From NCBI GenBank assembly GCA_017165825.1, contig CM029367.1, positions 5,048,724 to 5,112,723 on the forward strand: 64,000 bases of DNA. The letters are read 5' to 3'. Of the stretch, positions 56,848-64,000 are shown piece after piece. The stretch's first letter is position 1. Each line of letters starts with the position of its first letter. The DNA comes from Hepsetus odoe. Its lineage: Eukaryota; Chordata; Actinopteri; Characiformes; Hepsetidae. Below the pieces are notes generated by a model that saw only the letters and a list, made by a program, of their open reading frames with translations, did not search any database and had not been told where the DNA came from. A program made the translations under genes and the position numbers.

Positions 56848-57105
56848 CTGTGTCAGGGGCAGCGGTGTCCTAGTGGTTAAGGCGTTGGCCGCATGATCGG
56901 GGGTTCAAACCCCTTTCCAAGTGGTTGCCCTGAAGTACCCTTGAGTGAGGTGCCGTTCCCGTCTTGCTCCTCCCTGCGATGGGCTGGCGACCTGTCCAGG
57001 GTGTGTCCCCCTGCCCTTTGCCCTGTGTGAGCTGGGATGGACTCCAGCACTCCCCTGCAACCCCACTTGGGACAAGTGACAGAAAACGACTGACAATCTG
57101 TGTCA
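56848..57105 (+). repeat. Chimeric SINE: family A head with the tail module, sense
   Basis: The head is GGGGCAGCGGTGTCCTAGTG, with box B GGGGTTCAAACCCC near 56898. After the AGTACCCTTGAGTGAGG block it switches at CTCCTCCCTGCGATGGGC to the tail module and ends AAAACGACTGAC. Flanking CTGTGTCA repeats (56848-56855, 57098-57105) support insertion as one unit. Confidence 0.94.
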
Positions 57106-58248
57106 ATAACAAAGGTCCTTCCCATGAGCACATTATTGATCCTCCCCTGATTATGAACTGGTGTAGCTCATTTGGGCATGAAAATCAACAGCAAGTTGGA
57201 GGCAATCTTTAAAAGCGTGTCTACTTTGCACAGTGTACTAGAAAATATACTGCACTGAAAGCTACTCTTCATCAGCACACAACAATACCCAGTATAAAGC
57301 AGTTAAGCTCTGTTTACTTATCGGAATGAATGACCAGTAGTAGGTCATCCAGGTGTCTATATATTTCTGACACTACTTTCAATGGTCAGCTTCTTCAGCG
57401 CTGCATTACAGTCTATTATCAGGCTCATTCAGCCAATGTTCTTCAGCTCTGAAGGGCCATGTTGTAGGATAATTTAAGGATTTCTCTGCACAGGCAAACA
57501 CAGACTTGACACTGGTCTTCCAGCACCACAAATGGAGAAGTCTGGAGCTCCTGGCCATTTAAGGAGTTAAATATTAAGCATAACTTAAAGCATGCCTCAC
57601 TGCAATGGAGATCTGGCCACTTTGTTAATGGCAGTGGCTCTTTCATACAGTGTTCAACCTGTGTGCATCCTTAATGTATCTAAAATATTTCACAATGACT
57701 GATAATGGAGCAGATGATCAGACTATTTCATCTGGAAGAGTGATGTAGCCTTCTTAATCTTTAAACTTTAGTTATGGACAATGTAAAGTAGATACATCTC
57801 ATCTTTCATCTTGGAAGCTCTCTCTCTCTCAGTAGTGTCTCACAGGAACAACAGCACCAGCAATATTCTTTGCTCAAACATCTTTGTCTTCCCCCTGAAT
57901 GCAATAAGAGTGATCATACAATCTCAGCCCATTTATTCACCTGCAGACTCATCCACACGCAGCTCCCTCTGCAATCCCCTTAAAACAATAAAGTCCTGGA
58001 CACCATAAATATAATGACCTAGTCCTAGCGTATTAGCTCCCTCGATTGTCATCGACCTCCCAGATGTTCCATGATAAAACTCCTTTCATTTTCCCAGCTA
58101 CTGCAGTCGAGGGGATGATTCTTACATTAATAACATCCTGGGCTGTGACCAAGTCCAGAATGCATGGTCAACTGCAGCATTTTTTATTCCCTTGCACCCA
58201 TTTTTTTGTCTTTTCATGAAGACCACAGCACTATATTGTATGCTGTAT
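57106..58248. other. Unique sequence
   Basis: No gene or repeat is recognised. Confidence 0.5.
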
Positions 58249-58762
58249 GCTGTAAACAAAGAATGCTTTCAGAAATAGAAATAATGATTGTATATTTTGA
58301 TCAATTTACAAAATGCAAAGTGAGCGAACAAAAGAAAGATCAAAATCAAATCAATATACGGTGTTACTGTCTTTTGCCTTCAAACCAGCATCAGTTCTTC
58401 TAGGTACACTTGCACGGAGTCAGGGATTTTGTAGGATTATAGTCGGTGTGTGATCAACCAGTTTTACCAAACAGGTACTGATGATCATCAATGTCACACG
58501 GAGGTTGAAACACAGTCATGTTTGGAACAACCTACCAGCCGAGTTCCTTCAAAAACTGTGTGAAGTGTACCTAGAAGAACTGATGCTGCTTTGAAGGCAA
58601 AGGGTGGTCACACCAAATATTGATTTGATTAGATTTCTCTTTTGTTCATTCACTGCATTTTGTTGATTGATGAAAATAAATGATTAACACTTCCATTTTT
58701 GAAAGCATTCTTAGTTTACAGCATTTTTTCACACCTGCCTAAAACTTTTGCACAGTACTGTA
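58249..58762 (+). mobile_element. Non-autonomous Tc1-like element with inverted arms, left end truncated
   Basis: Same family as 13839-14386. The left arm begins inside the terminal repeat (GCTGTAAACAAAGAATGC) and the right end CAGTACTG is followed by TA. The middle (about 58420-58522) keeps sequence absent from the other two copies (GTGATCAACCAGTTTTACCA, GGTTGAAACACAGTCATG), probably from the autonomous parent's 5' region. The transposase end (VWNNLPAEFLQKLC) carries a frameshift. Confidence 0.87.
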
Positions 58763-59219
58763 TATATATATATGCAAATATTATGCAATAACATGGCATT
58801 TAAAGGATGACTTTAAGCACATTCATTAAAATATTATTTTTCTTTTTCTTTCAAAGAGCTTCAGTGGTGTTTTGCTAACTAGTGGAGTTTAAGTTTCAAT
58901 TTCAACTTCAGCCATGACACAGTCAGCCACGCTCCATTGCTTACTTTGCAGGAAGGTGGAGAAGAAAGATTTTCAACACCAACTAAATAGATTTGAGTCA
59001 CTCCTCAACCACCAAAAGTCCCTCAGACACCCTGCGAGAGTGCTCAGTCAACTCCTTGTAATTTAATTACACTGGTGTTGGGCAGCAAGTGTGAATTATT
59101 ATGAATTATTATATTAAATGATTGGGAAGTAAATCCCATATATAGATGACCATTTAAATATGAAAATTCATGTATACCATCGTTATATGAATAAATTATA
59201 TAACTTGTGTGCCTTATCC
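58763..59219. other. Unique AT-rich sequence
   Basis: No gene or repeat is recognised. Confidence 0.5.
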
Positions 59220-59440
59220 TTATGTCCCCGGATGTGCAAGAGCCAATCCCAGGGTGGAGGGCAAAGAAACACCCTAGACAGGCCACATCTAGGGTGCAAT
59301 CAGTCATGCATGTCTTTGGATTGTGGAAGACTTGGGAAGAAACCCAAGAATGAGGGAATTGGAATGAAGCCGGCCCCTTTAGGAATCTATCCCAAGCCCT
59401 TCATGCTACTTCCCTACTCACCGAACCACCGTGTCACCTG
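59220..59440 (-). repeat. DANA-like SINE, antisense, decayed
   Basis: TCAGTCATGCATGTCTTTGG and GGAAGAAACCCA are complements of the mid-region of the outer SINE at 11903, and CCGAACCACCGTGTCACC is the complement of its head. The tail part near 59240 is degenerate. Confidence 0.7.
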
Positions 59441-59747
59441 ATTCAAACATTAATCAGGTAGTAATAGTGTGGAAATATGAATATTGACTCTGGATGACGT
59501 TAAAGCTCACGGATCAGTCGATGTATTTCCCAGTTTTCACTGAAGTGACGGTGCAGAGTAAAGAAATGGGAAAAGCTGATGGTGTCCAGCTCCATTCACA
59601 CTGTCCAGAAATAAAGTGTTGACATGAGGCTTCCATGACAAAAGGAAGAGGACGTGGTGTGAAGGAATAAACAGTCATGCTTTTGGGATGTAAGAAGAAT
59701 TGGCTGTTGAGATGATGCAAGGAGAATGTAAGAATGGGGGAGACGGG
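59441..59747. other. Unique sequence
   Basis: No gene or repeat is recognised. Confidence 0.45.
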
Positions 59748-59753
59748 GAGAGA

Positions 59754-59786
<33 letters not shown>

Positions 59787-59789
59787 GAA
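59748..59789 (+). repeat. (AG)n microsatellite
   Basis: GAGAGAGAGA blocks are interrupted by AAAG. Confidence 0.95.
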
Positions 59790-60410
59790 AACAGTTATGT
59801 TTACACTACTTTCAGTATGGTCAGTGCTAGCTCTGTTGTGTTTGGGTTAGTGACACCGGAGGTCCCTGCAGGCGTACGTCCTTAGAAAAAGCAGCCTTTT
59901 TCAACCTTTTGTTGTGCTTGTCAAAGAACCTTCTTTAAAATGTCATTCAGCTCATGCGGTGGCATTGAAAAAGGTCTCAGAGATGATTTCGTAACCAAGG
60001 CCTTTCCGTTGCTGAAGTATCTGGTTTGCTTTGGCTGATGCTTCTTTTCCAGTGCAATACGTCCACTGATGTTGCCATGGTTAACCATTGTTAACATGGT
60101 TATTATATTAAAAAATGAATAAATTAAACGAATTGTTATCCCTGTTGCACTGATTTGTGAAACTCGATCGCCAGCACACGATTTAGCTGAACGAAACACT
60201 GATTAACTCCACAACATATTGGGAGGTAATTAACATTAATAAAAGCTTTCATTTTGAAGACATTTTTAATGGTAACAAAAAAAATTAATAAAATACTGAC
60301 AAACCTAATATCACTTCTAATTATAAAAACTATAGCATTATTATAACTAATAAAATAAAAATAATTGTTATTTATATAGTGCCTTACTAACACCCAGGCT
60401 CATATACATG
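59790..60410. other. Unique AT-rich sequence
   Basis: Very AT-rich from 60100 to 60390. No gene is seen. Confidence 0.5.
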
Positions 60411-60670
60411 CGGGGCAGCGGTAGCCTAGTGGTTAGGGAGTTGGCCACAGAACTAGAAGATTGTAGGATTGAACCCCTTAGCAGTAGGTTGCCCTGAGGT
60501 ACCCTTGATCAAGGTACAGTTCCCTTCACTGCTCCACAGGGTACTTTCATAGCTGCCCCCTACTGCACGGTGTGTGTGCTGAGATCAAATACAGAGGTCC
60601 AATTTTGTTGTGGTTCACTGTGTGCTGTGCTGTGTGTACTCACATGACAAGAATAGTCATTTTCACTTCA
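60411..60670 (+). repeat. tRNA-type SINE, family A, nearly full length
   Basis: Sense copy: GCGGGGCAGCGGTAGCCTAG head; box B weakened (GTAGGATTGAACCCC). Complete body, tail ACATGACAAGAATAGTCATT. Confidence 0.93.
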
Positions 60671-60998
60671 ATTTATAATACGCATAATAAAGCCAAGTTA
60701 ATTAGTGTTTTATGAATGAAAATAGCTTTGAGATTATAGTATAGTGTAGCATAATATTACGGTACCGTGATCACTGGCACTCCGTTTCCAACAATAGAGG
60801 ACATTGACACCACACGCTGCTTGGGCAGGGCAAAAAGCATCATGAAGGATGCATCCCACTCCAACTAGTTCATTTTCACACTTCTTTAATCAGGCAGCCA
60901 TCGCAGAAGCTTCCTCTCCTGCACCAGCAAACTCAGGAAGAGGCTATGATTCCGCTGAGCTTCCTGCTGTACAGCCACAGCTTATATTTTAAAATACA
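60671..60998. other. Unique sequence
   Basis: No gene or repeat is recognised. Confidence 0.45.
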
Positions 60999-61535
60999 CA
61001 GTACAGTTTTAGGCAGGTGTGGAAAAAATGCTGTAAAAGAATGCTTTCAAAAATGGAAGTGTTAATCATTTCTTTTCATCAATCAACAAAATGCAGTGAA
61101 TGAACAAGAGAAATCTAAATCAAATCAATATTTGGTGTGACCACCCTTTGCCTTCAAAACAGCATCAGTTCTTCTAGGTACACTTGCACACAGTTTTTGA
61201 AGGAACTCGGCTGGTAGGTTGTTCCAAACATCTTGGAGAACTAACCACAGATCTTCTGTGGATGTAGCTTCCTCACATCCTTCTGTCTCTTCATGTGATC
61301 CAGACACACTGGATGATGTTGAGATCAGGGCTCTGTGGGGGCCAGAAGAACTGATGCTGGTTTGAAGGCAACAGGTAGTAACACCAAATATTGATCTGAT
61401 TTAGATTTTTCTTTTGTTCGCTCACTTTACATTTTGTAAATTGATCAAAATAAACAATCATTATTTATATTTCTGAAAGCATTCTAGGGTTACAGCATTT
61501 TTTCCACACCTGCCTAAAACTTTTGCACAGTACTG
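60999..61535 (-). mobile_element. Non-autonomous Tc1-like element with long inverted arms
   Basis: Third member of the 13839 family. On the minus strand it holds the best-preserved transposase end: EDLWLVLQDVWNNLPAEFLQ, then KLCASVPRRTDAVLKAKGG and HTKY (61125-61307, about 60 codons without a break). Arms of roughly 195 bp (60999-61200 and 61341-61535) mirror each other. The left outer tip lost TGTGCAAA. The right tip CAGTACTG is followed by TA. Confidence 0.92.
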
Positions 61536-62905
61536 TACATATATATTTTTTAAATATGATGTTTAATTTAACCTCAGCTCAACTTACCAGTATCCATTGT
61601 TTTGAGCCAGAGCTGCTTTTTTAGTATGGCACAATACTGGGCAACCAATAAAAACCAAGGGCATTTACATATATCTTTTAAAAGGACCAGTAGCAAACTC
61701 TAGTAGATATAAATAATTTCTATTTGTGGTGAATGAAACCACACACAATAACATTAATAACATCCTAAAAGGACCTAAAAGGAGAATGTTAAAAACAAAA
61801 ATAAAGTGTAATATATGGGCTTTTAAATAGCACCACCTTCAGGCAGCATATTTTTTGCACTAATTAAACTTCATTTCTGAATCACTGTGTAATTTCAAAC
61901 AGAAATAAGATTTGCAATGGAAGGATCGGTGCTTTACCAATTTGCTATATTTGGCTATACCAATTTGGAGCCTAAAAAAAAAATAAAAAAATGTTTATAC
62001 CATTTTCTGTTCAGAAATTCCTGGATATTTCCTCTTTAGTTTAGTACTAAATTCCAACATTTTCACATACCAAATTTTAAATCACATAGATCGATGAGAA
62101 GTACTTTATTTGTATATAATTGTCCAAGGGAAGCTTCAGGATCTCTGACATCTGTACTGGCTAGCTGCCTATCCACACACCCATATTGCTGATTCAGCAC
62201 ATGATGTTTCTGTCAAAGTTGAATTATGTGCTGCTCTAATGAGCATCTGCTTGCTCATTTCTCCTGGCAGATTCCTGAAACCTCGGTATTAAACCCCTGC
62301 AGTCAGTGTGAGTGATAGATCCCTTGGCCTACATGGCTTCGATTCACCATGTTAACATCTGACCATCTGTACCTCACCACAGGGCCAGCTATGCACACAT
62401 ACACTTGCTTTCACACCATTAGCTTGTCCATCACAGGAGCCATTAGCATCAACGAATGCGGTAGTTCTAAATATACTATTGAGTTTCTAAACTGATTGTA
62501 CAGAGACCTTAGAAATCTGTATAAATGGTCCATCCTGGCAATGCATGCGGTTACTTTTTACCACACACACACAAAGCCAGGCTCTCAACTTTTGAATGAG
62601 AAGAAACTTGGAACCCTGAAACTAAAGGCTATATTAAAATTTCAAATGCAAATTTCAAACTGCCAGGATATTCTGATAAAAATAGTAAATAATTTGTGCT
62701 GTTTAGTTTAAATAATGAAAAAAATGCATTTTCCAACTAGTAAACAATCTACTTTGTCACCAAGTCTCTGTGGAAGCTTATGGTCTTATAACTGGGAGTT
62801 TCTGTGTCTCACCTACAGTATCAGAGAACCCAAATTTCATCAGGCAAAAATATCCCATACAGTTGTGTATAAGGGTTTGGGTTCTTTTGTCAAATTACAT
62901 TTTTT
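61536..62905. other. Unique AT-rich sequence
   Basis: About 1.4 kb with no recognised gene or repeat. Confidence 0.5.
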
Positions 62906-63199
62906 GTAACTGTAACGGTCCTGTGCCAGTAGAGGGCGCCCTGCTCTGATTGTGCACACCTGGGCATTGGGTGCCAGGTGTGCCTCATCGGGGGTTGGCG
63001 ATATAAGCCCCAGTGAATCAGAGCAGGACGCTGGTCATTCTGTGTGCGCACTGTGAGATTACTCGGGTTATGTTTTACGTTTATTATGTTGGTTATGTTT
63101 AGTTTGAGTTCTGTGCACTTTATCCGTCATTAAAGTCCAGTACGAAGCTCTCGGCTCTGCATTGGCGTCCAGTCCTCAACACCACACCGTGACAGTAAC
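62906..63199 (+). mobile_element. Solo LTR of an LTR retrotransposon, 5-bp TSD GTAAC
   Basis: The LTR at 62911-63194 (284 bp) runs TGTAACGG to CCGTGACA. Perfect GTAAC duplications flank it (62906-62910, 63195-63199). It has a TATA-like GATATAAG at 62999-63006 and an ATTAAA poly(A)-type signal near 63130. It is related to the LTR at 52589, most clearly in the AGAGGGCGC and GCACACCTG blocks. No internal region is present. Confidence 0.95.
62940..63027 (+). promoter_or_regulatory. Three-stem foldback around the LTR TATA box
   Basis: The outer stem CCTGCTCTGATT (62940-62951) pairs with AATCAGAGCAGG (63016-63027), 12 of 12. The inner stem GCACACCTGG (62954-62963) pairs with CCAGGTGTGC (62974-62983), 10 of 10. 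A GGGG (62991-62994) and CCCC (63008-63011) pair brackets the TATA box. Confidence 0.9.
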
Positions 63200-63204
63200 A
63201 TACT

Positions 63205-63955
63205 AATGGATCCACAATTCCTCAGCAAAACACTGCCCAGAGCATCACACTGCCTTTAGCCAACCACATGATGTAAAAGAGCATCATTCACCCACTTCCA
63301 TTGCTCCACGTTCCAGTTCTGATACTCACAAACACATTCTAGGCACTTTAGGTGGACATAGGTCAGCATGGGCACTCAAGCTACGATCCATGATAAGTTC
63401 TGACACCTTGCTAACATCGCTAGCATGTTCATTTAGCCATTTGTGCTACAAAAGATCTTCAGTGAAATCGGACCAGACAGGTTAACCTTCATAACATGCA
63501 TCAATTAGTCTTAGGTCCCCATGATCCGGTTGCCAGTTCACCAGTTGTCCTCCTTTGGGCCACTTTTGGCAAACTGTGATCCATGATAAGTTCTGACATC
63601 TTGCTATTATAGCCATTATGAACGTATTCAAGGATTTGTGCTACAGAGGATCTTCAATGGAATCAGACCAGACAGGTTAACCTTCACAACACGCATCAAT
63701 AAGTCTTAGGTCCCCATGATCCAGTTGCCAGTTCACCAGTTGTCCTCCTTTGGGCCACTTTTGGTGTGTACTAAACACGTAATTCTGGGAACTCCCCCCA
63801 AAGACTATCAAGATGTTCTGATCCAGGCATCTTCTCATAATTTGGCCCTCAGGGTTGCTCAGATCCTTACAGTCAACCATTTTGCTGCTTCTAACTTAAA
63901 AAAATCTGACTCTCTAATATATCCCAGCCATTTCCCACTGCAGTGAGATATCCAG
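63205..63955 (-). mobile_element. Tc1-like element, N-terminal transposase region with an internal duplication
   Basis: The minus strand reads a Tc1-type DNA-binding domain near 63690-63890 (KWPKGGQLVN, DHGDLRLIDA), then further blocks leftward (complement of FQ-type GTCCAGTTCT and GGTCAGCATGGGCAC near 63361). Many substitutions and frame breaks occur. A segment of about 185 bp is present twice in tandem (63385-63569 and 63578-63764). No terminal repeat is visible at either side; the right end may lie beyond the window. Confidence 0.8.
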
Positions 63956-64000
63956 GTTCAGCTGTGATAAGTTACGGTGAGTATTTCACACTCACCATGT

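Noticed and set aside
52584..63199. The two solo LTRs as the ends of one 10-kb retrotransposon
   Set aside because: They are in opposite orientation, have different target duplications (ATATT and GTAAC) and differ in sequence, so they are independent insertions.

Overview
The window is non-coding nuclear DNA from a vertebrate, almost certainly a teleost fish. The repeat set points there: several Tc1-like DNA transposon families, 5'-truncated RTE-type LINE 3' ends, tRNA-headed SINEs in more than 30 copies or fragments, two solo LTRs, and long (TGGA)n, (CT)n, (GT)n and (AAT)n arrays. I cannot fix the species; an otophysan such as a catfish or characin is only a guess. There are no bacterial-style genes, operons, CRISPR arrays or rRNA/tRNA genes. 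The long open frames are mostly repeat translations or chance.

Genes: the only coding candidate I would defend is a pair of small exons on the minus strand at 31496-31532 and 31261-31365. They have good splice signals and a continuous frame ending in a stop, as expected for the 3' end of a gene whose earlier exons lie at higher coordinates, possibly outside the window. I do not recognise the protein. A weak, broken gag-like reading frame lies at 6013-6423.

Layout: 0-16 kb holds a Tc1 relic (1255-2504), RTE 3' fragments, the first SINEs, a SINE-inside-SINE nest (11888-12403) and a Tc1 element with long inverted arms (13839-14386). 16-32 kb holds another RTE end, the (TGGA)n array, an inverted SINE pair and a run of unique, regulatory-looking sequence at 23.2-24.4 kb and 26.2-26.9 kb. 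32-45 kb holds two copies of an unnamed ~430-bp repeat, one carrying a SINE (33686-34113 and 36001-36643), plus many SINEs. 45-64 kb holds three more Tc1 relics and one more Tc1 element near the right end, two solo LTRs with perfect 5-bp target duplications, and the remaining chimeric SINEs.

Strongest signals: (1) the two solo LTRs share a nested foldback around their TATA boxes, with three compensatory base-pair changes between copies. (2) A ~105-bp 3' module occurs alone with its own target-site duplications and also attached to two different tRNA-like heads, so SINEs here appear to have swapped tails. (3) A repeat pair gives a filled and an empty SINE site within one window. Several unique stretches with homeodomain-like or MEF2-like motifs read like conserved enhancers, but this needs cross-species alignment.
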